Source of the DNA: Ananas comosus
Taxonomy: Eukaryota; Streptophyta; Magnoliopsida; Poales; Bromeliaceae
Length of the DNA: 64,000 nt
NCBI RefSeq assembly: GCF_001540865.1
Contig: NC_033640.1
Coordinates: forward strand, 7,899,506-7,963,505
Direction of reading: 5' to 3'
Part shown: positions 44,476-56,445 of the stretch, in pieces
Position numbering within the stretch: position 1 is the first letter of the stretch
Layout of the letters: each line of letters begins with the position of its first letter
Translations under genes and position numbers: made by a program
The notes under the pieces: generated by a model
What the model was told of the DNA's origin: nothing
What the model saw: the letters and a program-made list of their open reading frames with translations, nothing else
Database searches by the model: none

Positions 44476-45654
44476 CTGCCAGAAAAAGCCGTTAGCTAGC
44501 ACTACCTCGTCCAATTTATCAGAATGGGGTATTGTGAACTTGGGTTCGATCCCTAATGCAGTCAAGGGCCACACTGAAAGAGAGACAAAAACAAAATACT
44601 AGATTGACGCACCTATGACTAATATAGAAGAGCGTGCTCATCGATAATAGCATTAGGCCCCCTTATGAGAGAGGAAATTACTAAGCAAACTAGTTTATCA
44701 AGATATGACTCAGCAACAATTTAGTGAAAAGCACATGATACTTTATCAGGAAGTCATTGCTCATAAAGGAAATACGGGATGTACTTTAAACCAAGAATTT
44801 AAGTGCCGCGCAACATGTTCCCATGATGTTTAGCTGCAGGCATCGTACAGGCAGCAAGGTATTGTGCTGACAAACAAGATATTTTCTTTTTTCTACGACA
44901 ATCCATTTAACCTGTTTTTAAATGTGCTTTTTATCTGATCCTTCGGACTCAATTGACAATACTACTTGACAATACTACTTGCTAATTTCAAAGAAATTTC
45001 CCAGAGATAAAACTACATTTCATTAGATTGAGGGTTATCATTTAGGGAAACACAAATCCCTTAAAAAAAAAGTAGGTCTCAATTTCATGAAAACCTTTTA
45101 AAAGATTTATTTCGTCAAATTAGAAAATAAAAGTTCAAAAATTGGGAAATCAAAATATGCCCCAAAATTAATGCTCCATTTCATCTAGTTCAGATCGTCC
45201 AAATGCAACTCACGGTAAAAGATAAATAGTTGGGACAGAAACTGTAAACATATTTTATTAGAACATTTGAAAAGAAAAAAAAAAAAAAAAAAAAAAAAAA
45301 AGAAGGTTTTCAACAGTCTGCCAAAAAAGGGTAGTACCACACTAATACCCTGTCAGACCATAAAGCATCACATATTTACAAGAGTTAACAAAAAGATTTT
45401 GAAATAGCAGTTTGCCGGATACGGTATTCCGCATCGATTGTCGAATTTCGGCATCTTCTAGTTTGCCGGATTTTGAAATAGCAATTTGTCAAATTTCGAA
45501 ATCTTTCAGTTTGCTGGATACGAGTTTCTGCATTGATATTTGCAGGATACAGGGATCCAACACTGGCATGGCCAGCCTCCCCCTCCATGCCGAATGTGTT
45601 TCTAATTGCCTCTTTTATTTGAATGTAAAGTTTGCTATTTCCCGCCACCGGGGC
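44476..45654. other. Intergenic; poly(A) run and a short coding-like stretch
   Basis: A poly(A) run is at about 45277-45301. At 45540-45640 the minus strand reads AIRNTFGMEGEAGHASVGSL without stops, which looks like coding sequence, but I do not recognise the protein and no splice sites support it. Around 45405-45545 the phrase AGTTTGCCGGAT and variants recur, a degenerate repeat. Confidence 0.35.
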
Positions 45655-45786
45655 TAAAATTTTATTCTAAAAACTTCATATACCCTAAATTATATTTAAC
45701 GGTGTTGATCATTAATTTGAACATCCTAAGATCGAAAATAAAACTATAGTATCGGAGCCCCGGTACAAATAGATAGTATAGTAGTC

Positions 45787-45790
<4 letters not shown>
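45655..45790. mobile_element. Right half of a long-type foldback element
   Basis: It carries only the right arm (ATATTTAACGGTGTTGATCA, CCTAAGATCGAAAATAAAAC, ATAGTATAGTAGTCTAATTA) and then meets a (TA)n tract of about 35 bases. The left arm is missing. Confidence 0.6.
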
Positions 45791-45825
<35 letters not shown>

Positions 45826-46035
45826 GATAGGCTAGAATACCTTTAGAAGCACCAACTCCTTGGTGCTTCTAGGTTTCTAGCCCTTGATCTACTCCTTCAT
45901 TATTAATAGCCTTTGGATCAAACATTATTCCACCTACCACCGCTTACCACCATCATCTCAATCCTACATCTCTCGCGTCCAATGCTAAAAACTCAAAAGC
46001 ACCACTCCCTTGGTGCTTTAGAAGTATTCTAGTTC

Positions 46036-46036
<1 letters not shown>
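45826..46036. mobile_element. (TA)n-bounded foldback element, short type, S3
   Basis: The left end GGCTAGAATACCTTTAGAAGC pairs with the right end TTTAGAAGTATTCTAGTT. Inner ACCAACTCCTTGGTGCTTCT and AGCACCACTCCCTTGGTGCT are small hairpins as in S2. TA tracts on both sides. Confidence 0.72.
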
Positions 46037-46089
<53 letters not shown>

Positions 46090-46105
46090 ATATATATATA
46101 TATAG

Positions 46106-46642
46106 ATTGAGCTAGAATACTCTCGATAGTAAACGGGCGTTTTACTACCGAGTTGTTTTCGATGATAGAGCTTCCAAATTGACGATCGGCTCCGTTGAAT
46201 CATGGATCTATACCACTTGAAGTGTTTAGAAATCAAATTTCAAATCTTTTCGACATCATTTGCCTAATGATCAAAGAGTTTCAAAATTTGTAATTTTAAT
46301 GGTGGATAAGAGACGTTTTCTCGTTTAACGGTGTAAAGATATCCAAATCAATTGAATTTTTGTTAGAAAATTCTTTAAACTATTTAAAACAAGATCTATA
46401 CTCTTGATCTTGATTACAAGACTCCTATCATCATTTTTTAAAGAATATTCATTTTCAGCCATTCATTTTTTGTTCACTAGATGGATAAAAGAACAATATC
46501 GAAAGTGCGTGAAATGTGATTTCTAGGTAGTTTAAATGGTTTAGATCATATTTAACGGAGCTGATCGTCAATTTAGAAGCTCTATCATCGAAAACAACTC
46601 GTTAGTAAAACGCCCCGTTTACTATCGAGAGTATTCTAGCTC

Positions 46643-46645
<3 letters not shown>
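46106..46645. mobile_element. (TA)n-bounded foldback element, L6, with short-type ends and long-type arms
   Basis: The ends GAGCTAGAATACTCTCGATAGTA and, inverted, the same sequence are essentially identical. The arms carry the long-family motifs (TTTTCGATGATAGAGCTTC, CATTTGCCTAATGATCAAAG). The left flank is (TA)n from 46037; the right flank is (CT)n to about 46685 and then (TA)n to 46712. It lies about 340 bp upstream of the receptor-like protein gene. Confidence 0.8.

Positions 46646-46712
<67 letters not shown>
46646..46712. repeat. (CT)n-(TA)n compound microsatellite
   Basis: About 40 bases of CT repeats followed by about 25 bases of TA repeats directly after L6. Confidence 0.9.
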
Positions 46713-46984
46713 TTCAACCTTAGAAATTTCTTACTGACTTATGTTGGCAAAGTTTTGTGGACCTTATATTAAGTGCCAAGCAACTAATTCATAAACTAAT
46801 TGGGCCTGCATTAAATTTTGATTTGTTTGCTTTGAAGTCAACCGACCAATAGAAATACTAATGGAAAAAAATGAAGCAATACCTGTTTTGATAGCCATTT
46901 GGTTGGCTTTTTCCTTGAGACCAACGAGCTTTAGATATATACATACATATCATGCCTTTAATCGGAGAGCTTCAGCACAACAAC

Positions 46985-49900
46985 ATGGGGCTCTGCCACT
47001 GCCATTCCAATGGCTTTTCATGGCGCGCACTGATTGTGTGGACTACGCTAGTAACAAACATGCTCAATAGTTTCTTTGGTGTTGGATGTCCTCAAGAAGA
47101 GTACGAAGCTCTTTTAGAATTCAGAGCTTCGTACAACAGAACAGGTCTGTCGTCGTGGGGAAAGCAGAGAGATTGTTGTCTCTGGGAGAGAGTTATTTGC
47201 GATAACAGCACCAAACAAGTGGCCGAACTGCAGTTATCAGACTTTCTGACATACCAACTAGTAACATATGGGATCCTTGATGTCCAAAGTTGGAAATTGA
47301 ACTTGAGCATCTTTTCTTCGTTCCGTGAGCTACGACATCTTAATCTATCTGCTGATTATATATCAGGCTCCCTCTCAAGCGCCGGTAAGCCACATATTCA
47401 TCTTAATCTCTTCTTCTTCTTCTTCTTTTTTCACTACTGTTAATAATTTCTTATTGCTATATTGCTTCTCTTTTTCTTCTCGATAAAATGTCGAAGTTCG
47501 TCATTTTTATTTACAGACATATCAGGGCTTGACAAGTTGGAAGTCCTTGATCTGAGCATAAACGAAATTACTATTACTATCCCGCCATCTTTTAGAACTT
47601 TACGCTCGTTAAAAGTCTTGAACTTGGGGGATAATAATTCAAATGGCACGCTAGCTATCGAAGGTAACATGTCGTACTCTACGATTATAAGTACTCTAAT
47701 AGGAAGATATGCACCGCTGAAATCATAATCGATATATCTTCTTGTTGATATTTTTATGCCTTTCTTGTTGTGTTCTCTTTCCAGCCTTAGTAGGATTGAA
47801 GAAGCTGCAGGTGCTTGATCTTGCAGGAAGCCATCTTACAGGAGAGATCCCGATGTCTTTGGGATATTTGACATCTCTCAAAGTCTTGAATTTGGGAAGA
47901 AATAATATAACCGGATCACTTCCTTCAGAAGGTACAAATTTTGTACTTCCCATTTCAAAATTTCCATATGCTACTCTTTGAGGATCATGCACCACAGGCA
48001 TGTATGGTCTTATTATCTTGTGCAGTTCTCCAAGGACTAAAGAACCTACAGGAGTTGCAGCTTCAACATAATAATTTCAACGGGAGTCTTCCTCTAACTT
48101 TAGGAAACCTTTCGAGCCTTCAGCATGTTGATCTTTCTTATAACTCTTTCGAAGGAACGACACCGGAGCACCTCTTCACAGGACTTGGCTCACTTCAATA
48201 TCTAGATCTTTCATATAACAATCTTCACGGAAATTTTCCATTGCACTCTTTTGCCAATATGTCAAAGCTTGAAGGACTCATACTGTCAGACAACAAGGGA
48301 CTAGAAGTGCATATTAATAGTGGGAGTTCATTTCAACAAGTGCAATTGCGAATTCTTATGCTGTCAAGTTGTAAGCTGGATAAGAGTGCCATTCTCACCC
48401 CTAATTTTCTCTGCTCTCAACGTCAACTCGAAGTGCTTGACCTCTCTGACAACCACCTGACAGGAAACATCCCGGCTTGCCTACTCGACAACAACACCAA
48501 AATGGAATACTTGAACTTAGGAAGTAACTTATTGACAGGACCAATTCATCTTCCCAGCCATCACGTGAAAAGTATGAAAATAATTGATGTCTCTGTGAAT
48601 CTCTTTGTTGGCTCAATCCGTTCTAATATTAGTATGGTTTTTCCTAATCTGATGGTTCTTAACTTGTCATCGAATCATTTAACTGGAAGCATCCCTTCAT
48701 CATTAGCTACCATGAGACAATTGCAGATATTGGATCTCTCGGACAATCTTACCATCGGCAAAATACCAGCTCAACTGACGAGTAATAGTTCCCCATTTGC
48801 AGTCTTGAAGCTTTCCAATAATAATTTGCATGGAAAAATTCCTGATGTAAACTTTGTTGGTTCTAGTGCATGCTACTTGGATGGTAACATGCTATCAGGA
48901 ACACTACCAAGCAACATCTCAAGAGATATAGATATACTGGATGTCCGTGACAATGAGCTAGATGGTTCAATTCCAGAAACCATTTCGGAGGCATCATCTT
49001 TGAAGTATCTCATTCTCAAAGGGAATCACTTGCATGGACAAATTCCGCAAAGCATATGCAATCTAACGACACTTTTCGTATTGGATCTCTCCGACAACAA
49101 TTTCTCCAGTTCTTTACCTCCATGTTTCCCTCCAGACGTACTTTATCTCGATCTGGCTAACAATGCTTTCACTGGAGAAGTTCCACGTGTTCTTCTCAAT
49201 TTCTCACAGCTTCTAGTGCTGGACATAAGCAAAAATCACCTTTCCGGTCCGATTCCAATGCAAATAGGAAGCGAGCTTGAAATGAATATTCTTATTATGA
49301 GAGAAAATTCTTTCAAAGGACAATTGCCTGTTCAACTGTGCAATTTGAGAAAATTACGCATATTAGACCTATCACATAATCAGTTTGCTGGATCGATACC
49401 GTCTTGCATTGGTACAATGGCATTTAGAATCACCAAATCGGCTTTACTTTTTCAACTTTCGGACCTTTGGTCTTGGGCATTTATTTACCATCACTGGTCT
49501 GTTGGTCACTCGTCTATCGACCTAACCTACATCTCCACTGGGGGGCTACAAGAGGAAGAGTTTAGCACTAAAGGCAATTTGTATGAGTACCAAAATGATG
49601 GTTTGGTTTCTATGACCTTAATTGATATATCAGTAAACAAATTAACAGGAAAAATTCCAACTGAAATTGGAAATCTTAGTGGACTTGTTTCTCTAAACTT
49701 ATCCTACAACCAACTTACGGGTCAGATCCCCGAAACCCTATCAAATCTATATCAGATTGAGAGTCTTGACATATCCAACAATAGATTAAGTGGTGACATT
49801 CCTTGGCAATTAGGCCAATTGAAGTTCTTAGAGGTGTTCTCTATTGCCCAAAACAATTTATCTGGATGCATACCGAGTTTTCGAGATCAATTGGCCACTT

Positions 49901-50235
49901 TTGGTAAGGCTACTTACGAGGGCAATGTTGGCCTACACGGACCACCATTAGACGAAACATGTGCTACTTCATCAAACAAAACAACATCATCAGAAGAAGA
50001 AGATAAAGAGGTTAGTAGTATTGATAGAATCATCTTCTATGCAATATCTACAACTGCATATATAGGAGGTTTTTGGATTTCAATAGCTTTCTTGTTTTGC
50101 ACTCGCTGCGGACGGACTGTGCGCATTAGACTGGATAATTGTGTTGATTTCTTGTATGGAGAAATTTCAATGGTTGTACATAAATTAGTTTTTATGAATC
50201 GGGGTGGCAATAGAAATAGGAAAAACCGTGTGTAA
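46985..50235 (+). CDS. Receptor-like protein with extracellular leucine-rich repeats (LRR-RLP)
   Basis: A cell-surface recognition protein without a kinase domain, of the class that includes plant immune and developmental receptors. Exons: 46985-47384, 47517-47663, 47785-47931 and 48026-50235 (stop TAA). All introns fall in phase 1 and the two middle exons are each 147 bases, about two repeats. The product has about 967 residues. I chose the ATG at 46985 because a signal peptide follows directly (ALIVWTTLVTNMLNSFFGVG); an in-frame ATG at 46952 is possible. The N-terminal cap CPQEEYEALLEFRASYN ... CCLWERVICD is typical. LRRs of the plant type (LxxLxLSxNxLTGxIP) fill the middle, with a non-repeat island around FSTKGNLYEYQNDGL. 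A membrane helix IIFYAISTTAYIGGFWISIA is near residue 900, followed by a 44-residue basic tail. No frame break was seen. Ligand and orthologue are unknown. Confidence 0.92.
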
Positions 50236-52376
50236 TAAAATGTAGAACATTTTCATTATATATAGTGAGAACTTCTCTTGTTTCCTGCACCATTACTAAG
50301 GCTTTTGAATGTATATGTACTACTAACTTGTTTTATGTATTTTAAAAAAAAAAGCAAAAGATGTGACTCATAATGCACTGACATTATAAAGGTATTGTAG
50401 CTTCTTGATTCTAATTGTGGATTGTTGCACTGTGCCTACGGTTCTTGATTATGGCTTAGTATAACCCAAACTCTATCATGTAGCCAGCAGGCAACTTGCA
50501 AGCTTTAATTATAACTTAGCCCAACCAGATCTTGGCCACATAGGTAGGATGTTGGCTCATTTAACTCAACACTTATTGACCTTATAAATTATGTAATGCT
50601 ATGCAATACTACAGTTTTTTTATTTGAGTACTGATTCCTATTTTTCTTCGTGTGCCAAAAAAAAAAGTCTCAATAAATATCTGTTAACTAATCCTACTGT
50701 ACCTTCCAAAGAACATAGTTGACGAATTAACAAAAATTGAGCTAGTATAGTATTGATAGTATAGAATAGTATTTACTATCATTACTATTCCACTAACCCC
50801 TACGGAATCTTAAGTATCCAATAGTCAAAAAATTGGTAATAGTTATTATTCTCATACTATTAATAGTATTATAGCTCTACTAGATTTACAGTATATTACT
50901 GTGAAATATTCTTTTCTGACAAACAATTTTACAAATTTTTGATAAATTCATCAATTTGAATGATTGGATTATATTATCAATTTTATAATTTTTAAACAAT
51001 CCACCACAAACTCATCAATTTAAATTGCACTAAAAGTCACTTTATACCTCAAAGTAAAACAAAATTCAAAAAAAGTCAAAAAAAAAAAAAATCTAATCTC
51101 CGATAAATATGACCTTTGACCTTGTTTCCATGGATGACACCCTCTAAAAAAGACCCTAAAAGAAAGCTCCTGCAGCATCCTTCAAAACTGAGGCCATTGC
51201 AAATTTTGTGGCCTTACATGAATATGCAGGGCTTTGCTCACTGATCTTTTGGCTATGCTCCAAACATGAATTTGAATTAAAGATAAGAAAATTAAATAAG
51301 AGAAGCACAACGAAATTGAACAAAAAGTTCATGACACAACCAATAACTTACAAGTTCCAAATGTCGATTTTGGATATTTTATATTCAACACCTAGAAATG
51401 AAAGTGAAGGGCCGCTTGAAATTTGATACGTCATATGTCTCTCCCACACTTGTTATTCTATTCCAAAAATCTATTTGAAAGGTGCTCTGTAGAATGATTC
51501 TAAAAGCCCTAAAAACTGCCAACGAAGTATGTAAAGAGTGTCTTAAATATTAGAGTATTTGTGAAAAGAAAATTTACGGAATCTAAGACGAGAAGCAGAG
51601 TTAAAACTTTCCACGTAAAATTCATTCACAACAATAATGTAAATTTCAATGGAAACTACTAAACTAAAAATAGAAGAACTATAGCAAAGGGTGATATGCA
51701 TTCAGCCAAGCACAACATATCTAGTAAAATTTGAAGTAATCAAAGAAAAAATAAATTTTGAACGAATACTACAAAACGTTTTACAAAAATTTACAACAAA
51801 ACAACCTATGTCTAAAAAAATTTGAACAAAAAGAATTGCTTTATTGCTTTTGGACTTCACTCTGCACTGAAGAAAACAAAGCAACGCTTCTGCTCCCATA
51901 ACACTCTCCACCCACTTAAAAAAATACCCAAAAAAATAAAAAATAAAAAAGAGATAGGGAATGATAGCCTAAAAAATGTCCATGCCACTTGCTTGAATAT
52001 ATAGTACAAGTGAATTCGTAGGAAAAGAGATGGTAGAAATTTTTTGTCGTTACCTGTATGATGGACAGTCAATGATTTTGAAAGTTGAGGTTTTCTAGCT
52101 TTGCTGATAGTTTAAAGACAGTCAGTAGAGTAAGAGTTGATGTTCTCCCACTTCAACTTTTTGTTGCAACTGAACGCAAATTTACAACAAACCAAAAGGC
52201 ATAAATGAGATATTTATTCGCGAAAATCACTTCATCTTATTTCACTTTCGGTAAAACAAACAGAGCTCCGCAAACTACAAGAAACGTGACAACAATGCCA
52301 GATGTCTATAGTAATCCAAGTACGGAGCGTTAAATGACTCTCCAGCAGGTGAAGAATATCTTCAGTCTGCCATCAC
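50236..52376. other. 3' flank of the RLP gene and intergenic sequence
   Basis: The first 150 bp are the likely 3' untranslated region. Further on, AT-rich sequence holds a small foldback element (50738-50882). Around 50550-52350 I see no gene; the open frames present are short and AT-biased. Confidence 0.45.
50738..50882. mobile_element. Small foldback element, short type, S6
   Basis: The left end GAGCTAGTATAGTATTGATAG pairs with the right end CTATTAATAGTATTATAGCTC. It is only 145 bp long, with hardly any centre, and lacks (TA)n flanks. Confidence 0.5.
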
Positions 52377-52550
52377 TCACTTGTGGACTTCTCCATCTTT
52401 CTCAAATTGCAGATTTCTATGCCCACAATCTTTGAGTCCATAATTAATTAACAAGCTATCACCATCTCCAGGTTTCAACTTTCCAATGCCAAGTTGCAGA
52501 GTAGTGCCTAAGAATTGGCTTGCGATGTCAATGTTTATGGATACATTAGC
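52377..52550 (-). other. Possible terminal exon of an unrecognised gene
   Basis: After an acceptor CAG at 52551-52553 (minus strand), 57 codons stay open to TGA at 52377-52379. They read ANVSINIDIASQFLGTTLQL, then GIGKLKPGDGDSLLINYGLK and DCGHRNLQFEKDGEVHK. Composition looks coding and unlike the AT-rich surroundings. I do not recognise the family, and no upstream exon was found on the minus strand to the right. It could be a stranded exon like the transporter fragment at 44.3 kb, or chance. Confidence 0.35.
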
Positions 52551-53095
52551 CTGTTTGTTCGTCCGTAACTGATTTTCAGGTTAAATATGAACTTCAGTTG
52601 AGCTATAAAGATTAGGTAAAATTATATTCCTATCATTGCTTGTTTGAAAGGCTTCAGAACTGTGGTTATCATCTTTTTTTATTTTTTTATTTTTACCGAA
52701 TACTTCTGTACTATACAAAAAAGAGTGAAAAACGTTATAACAAATAAAATTTTTCTATTTTTTTCTCTCCTGTAATTAACTGTGCCCTGGGTAGGCGATT
52801 ACAATATTTTGGGAAAGTGAAGTTACAGGAGAATTTAATGCCTGATGAATGAAATAAACTCCAAAAGTGACCATTTATGGCCGGAGACAACTTTACTTTC
52901 CTCTGCATTCAGTAAAACAAACATGCTCTATTTTACACCAGATCCAAAACTGAATGAGTTTTCCACAGTGGTGGAAAAATTTTTGAAATTTGACTATATT
53001 GAGATTAATAATGATTTTTGTAGATGCCCAATCCAACGCCGAATCCAAAGCTAGGCCACAGAACAAGTGAAAAAATACTACTACATTATTAATGT
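52551..53095. other. Intergenic, nothing recognised
   Basis: AT-rich sequence without convincing open frames or repeats. The unrecognised exon candidate lies on its left edge, so it might be intron of the same unknown gene. Confidence 0.35.
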
Positions 53096-53100
53096 CTCAA

Positions 53101-53463
53101 CCTCCGTTTGGTTCGGGGTTAAGGAAAAAGTAGCTATTCCAGGAATAGAGTTAAGTTCAGGGTTAAAGTGGGTTAAAGTTTTTTTGTATTTGGTTGGGGG
53201 TTGGAGTTAGTCTAGAATAATGAAAAATAATGTTTGGTTGGAGTAGGTGGGATAAGAATATAATGATTGATAAAGAAGGATAATAATTGGTTGGAGTAGG
53301 TGGGATAAGAAAAATAGTGGGTTATTATGAATAGAAAATAGTGTTTGGTTGGAGTTTGGTGGGGTTATGTGGGGTTACCTAACCCACCCATTTTTTGAAA
53401 TGTTTGGGAATAATATGGGGGTTAAGGGGTTATTCCTCCCCTTAACCCCCAACCAAACAAGGG
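53101..53463. mobile_element. MITE with TTTGGTT ends
   Basis: A 363-bp element related to the one nested at 23144-23497. The ends CCTCCGTTTGGTTCGGGGTT and, inverted, CCCTTGTTTGGTTGGGGGTT match. A perfect 5-bp duplication CTCAA lies at 53096-53100 and 53464-53468; it could also be read as TCA (3 bp), which would fit PIF/Harbinger. The superfamily is left open. Confidence 0.72.
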
Positions 53464-53468
53464 CTCAA

Positions 53469-55065
53469 AGATTTCAAAACGATACATTCATCTCTCTCAT
53501 CCTTGGGGTTAAGGGGTGGTCAGCATCAGTCAGTTTGATTCCATTTTCGCTTCAGTCAGTTTGATTCGATTTTCGCAGTTCTTTTTTCAAAACAATACCA
53601 AATCTAATTGAAAGTATGAACCGAGCAGAAATAATTCAGCTGGTTCGGTTCACATGATTTGGTTTCGATGAAATATTTTTGTTCGGTTTAAAAAGATTTA
53701 AACTACTATAAAAATAAAATATAATCATAATTAATTTTCTATTAAAATTGTTGATTTAAAGATAATAATAATTAAAATCTCTAATTATTTGTTTAGTATA
53801 AGTGATTAATACATATTTATTTTAAAATAAAGACTAATGCACATTAATGAAATTACTTAAATTTTGGTTAATTCGGTTTTCTAAGATTTTAATTCTTAGT
53901 AAAACCGAATTACACATAAAATCGAGCCAAATCGACTGATTTCGGTAATTCAATTTGAACCGAATAATACATATCCCTCGTTGTGACGGTGGGCATTTGT
54001 CGAGTCCCAAACTATTCATATGTATAGATTTAGGCCTCTTCGACGGTTTTTTGGTTGGGCCTGGCCAAGGCCAAATAGGTCCGAACAATTTTGGGCCTAA
54101 ATTTGGTGGGCCAATCGGACTCGAAGTCCTTTTTCAAGTTCCAAAGTCCGGCCCAAGGGACGAAGAGCCCAGTGAGCCTTTTTTATGTTAAGACCCAGCT
54201 CTATTTAGGGGTATAATATGAGCTGTGCCGAGTCGACATGGCCCACATTCAGTCAGGCCAAAACGGGTTGGGGACCAACCTCGCACCACCCGATCCTAAA
54301 GTCGGGCCGTGCCGTACCGAGCCGAAACTCTTAGACCTCCGGCCCAATACGGCCCATCGGCCCGGACGGCTTGGGCTGTGCCAGGCCGGGCTGTGCTTCG
54401 GGCCAGATCTTTTTAATTTATTAATTATATTGAAAAATATATAAAAATATAAAAAAAAAATAAAAATTAAAAAATTATTTTTTAAAAAATGTATTAGTGA
54501 AAAAGTTTCAAATTTTTAAAAAATATTTATAAATATTTAAATTTTTATGTATTTTAAAATTTTAAAATTTTAAAAATATATGTTTGGTAGGACCAAAACT
54601 ACCCTTTCCAACAGTAATTTTGACAATTTTGACTATTGGAGAAAGTATTTTAGTCCAAATTGGGAGAGCACCACGGGGGGCGGGAGACCTGGCTCCTAAT
54701 TCCCAATGCTTTGGGGGAGACCTTGGGCCTGGCCGGGGCTTCCCCTTAGGCCTGAAACGGCCAAGGCCCGTCTCAGGCCAGGCCATGCCGGGCCAATAGG
54801 CCTTCAGTAGGAGGCCTAGCATGTCCCGGTGTAATCAGGCTGGGCCGGGCTGGGATGAGCCCTGCTGGCCGAGTGCTCGTGCCGGCAAGGCTCATCCCAG
54901 CCCAAGCTCATGTTGGACTGGGTAGCCGACGGGCCGACCGGCCCGTTTTACAGCCCTAGAACCATGCCTCGCACGTGCACTACGATATGCATTGATTGTC
55001 GGTGTCCCTCTCTCATGATCTAGCTCACTAGTATTAGTAAGTTGTTGGGCCCAAATCACGATCAT
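53469..55065. other. Intergenic, degenerate repeats rich in GGCC words
   Basis: Around 53520-53950 there are degenerate TTCGGTTCGGTTT phrases. From about 54040 to 54960 two GC-rich blocks, full of GGGCCGGGCC-like words, flank an AT-rich centre. The outer ends TAGGGGTATAATATGAGC (54205) and TTTTACAGCCCTA (54956) may be hAT-type termini, but no flanking duplication was found. No gene was recognised. Confidence 0.4.
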
Positions 55066-55500
55066 GCCTAAAAATGTCAATGAGTACGGATATTCGAAAT
55101 TTATCCAAACCTGAATTTGCATTAGAATGAAGTGGATTTATCTGATGGTAAATGTATAGTAGTTTTGGATACGGATATAAAAAATAGCAACCTTACGGAT
55201 TTGGATTTGGGAATGGATTTTGTTTGTACCCGACACGAGCTCGAATTGAATTTACATTATATATAATATTTGGTGTTATATTCGAGTTTGTATTTTTGAA
55301 AAATTGATTTGATGTAATATGTTTTGAAATATGGTAAAGAGGAATAATTGTTTCTGGTTTGGGTTTCGAATTTCTAGTCGGGTTGGGTTTGGATATGGAT
55401 TGATTTTTAAAATCGGTCAGGATTTGAATTCAGATTTGAATTTGAATTTCGGATTTGATAGCCGGGTTCGAATTCGGGTTTTGAAAATCCGTCCCAATTA
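55066..55500. mobile_element. Degenerate relative of the MITE at 29067-29512
   Basis: The left end AAAAATGTCAATGAGTACGG resembles the ATGTCAAT termini and the body repeats GAATTTGGATTTG/CGGATTTG words as at 29.1-29.5 kb. The right end is lost, so the limits are approximate. Confidence 0.5.
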
Positions 55501-55565
55501 CTACTAGAAACTTATTGAGCCCCCAACCATCTGCACAACTTTACTTAAGCCCCATATATTAATAT

Positions 55566-55795
55566 GAGTCCGGCTGCTATGCTATTAATAGCACCAAGCA
55601 CTTGGTACTACCAAGTTTTCCGCCTTTAGATCTATCTTCTTGATCATTTTCACTCGTTAGATCATACTATTCAACCAACCACCCACTCAACCCTACGGGG
55701 CCCACATCATCCTAACCGCACATCTCTTAATCCAATGGCCAAAAACTTGGTAGCACCAATGACTTGGTGCTATTAATAGCATAGTAGCCTAGTTC
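55566..55795. mobile_element. Foldback element, short type, S4
   Basis: The left end GGCTGCTATGCTATTAATAGC pairs with the right end GCTATTAATAGCATAGTAGCC. Its interior (ATACTATTCAACCAACCACC, GGCCCACATCATCCTAACCG) is shared with S5 at 59.8 kb. The flanks are ATATTAATAT-like, not pure (TA)n. Confidence 0.75.
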
Positions 55796-56265
55796 TATTA
55801 ATATTATGATTTTTTTTTGTGCCTTACAACAACTCTGGTAGCCAATGTAACAATTCAATATGCTAATACTAATAATTTATTGAGCCGAATCATCGTACCA
55901 AAATATTTAAACTCAAATCATTATGCTACAGTGCATACTCCTTATATTACCCATATTTTGAAAATTTATATATGATAATTCAAAAGAAAAATGTACTTGT
56001 ACATCAACTGTTGAAATTTATATGTGAAAATTCTCTCTCTTAAAAGTTAGATAATTCTTTTTAAATTTTTATGTTGAAAAAATAATAATAAGATTTGTGT
56101 GAAAAATAAATTAGCCCATAGATGGTGCTGTTGTAAAATATCCATCCAAAAGTAGATATTTATGTATAGCATTGCTCATGAATCAATTAATGCATCTGAA
56201 AAATATTCCGTACAAAGAAATTATTACCGCCTATGCATTTGCTTCAAAATTTTGATAATAAAAAT
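55796..56265. other. Intergenic, AT-rich, nothing recognised
   Basis: No gene, element end or RNA gene was seen here. Confidence 0.4.
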
Positions 56266-56276
56266 TTGAAAACCAA

Positions 56277-56434
56277 CCGATCGTCCCTAAAGCAAGTGGC
56301 AAAAGACTAGGTGATTGATATCAGAGACCTAAGTTTGAATCCTAGTTGATTCACATTTCTAGCTAAGTTTATTTCTAAATGAAATAAACAAAGCGGGTAG
56401 CGTGCTCCCTATCTCTCAAAACCAAAAAAAAAAA
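56277..56434 (+). mobile_element. tRNA-derived SINE, copy e (best bracketed)
   Basis: A nearly full copy on the plus strand: head CCGATCGTCCCTAAAGC, box A AGCAAGTGGCAAAAG, box B GTTTGAATCC (one change), body AAGTTTATTTCTAAATGAAA, tail GCGGGTAGCGTGCTCCCTAT then CTCTCAAAACC and poly(A). It is bracketed by a perfect 11-bp duplication TTGAAAACCAA at 56266-56276 and 56435-56445. Confidence 0.87.
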
Positions 56435-56445
56435 TTGAAAACCAA

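Noticed and set aside
45385..45648. 87-codon open frame on the minus strand
   Set aside because: Part of it looks coding (FGMEGEAGHASVGSLYPAN) but the rest is a degenerate repeat and there is no start or splice support, so it is only mentioned in the intergenic entry.
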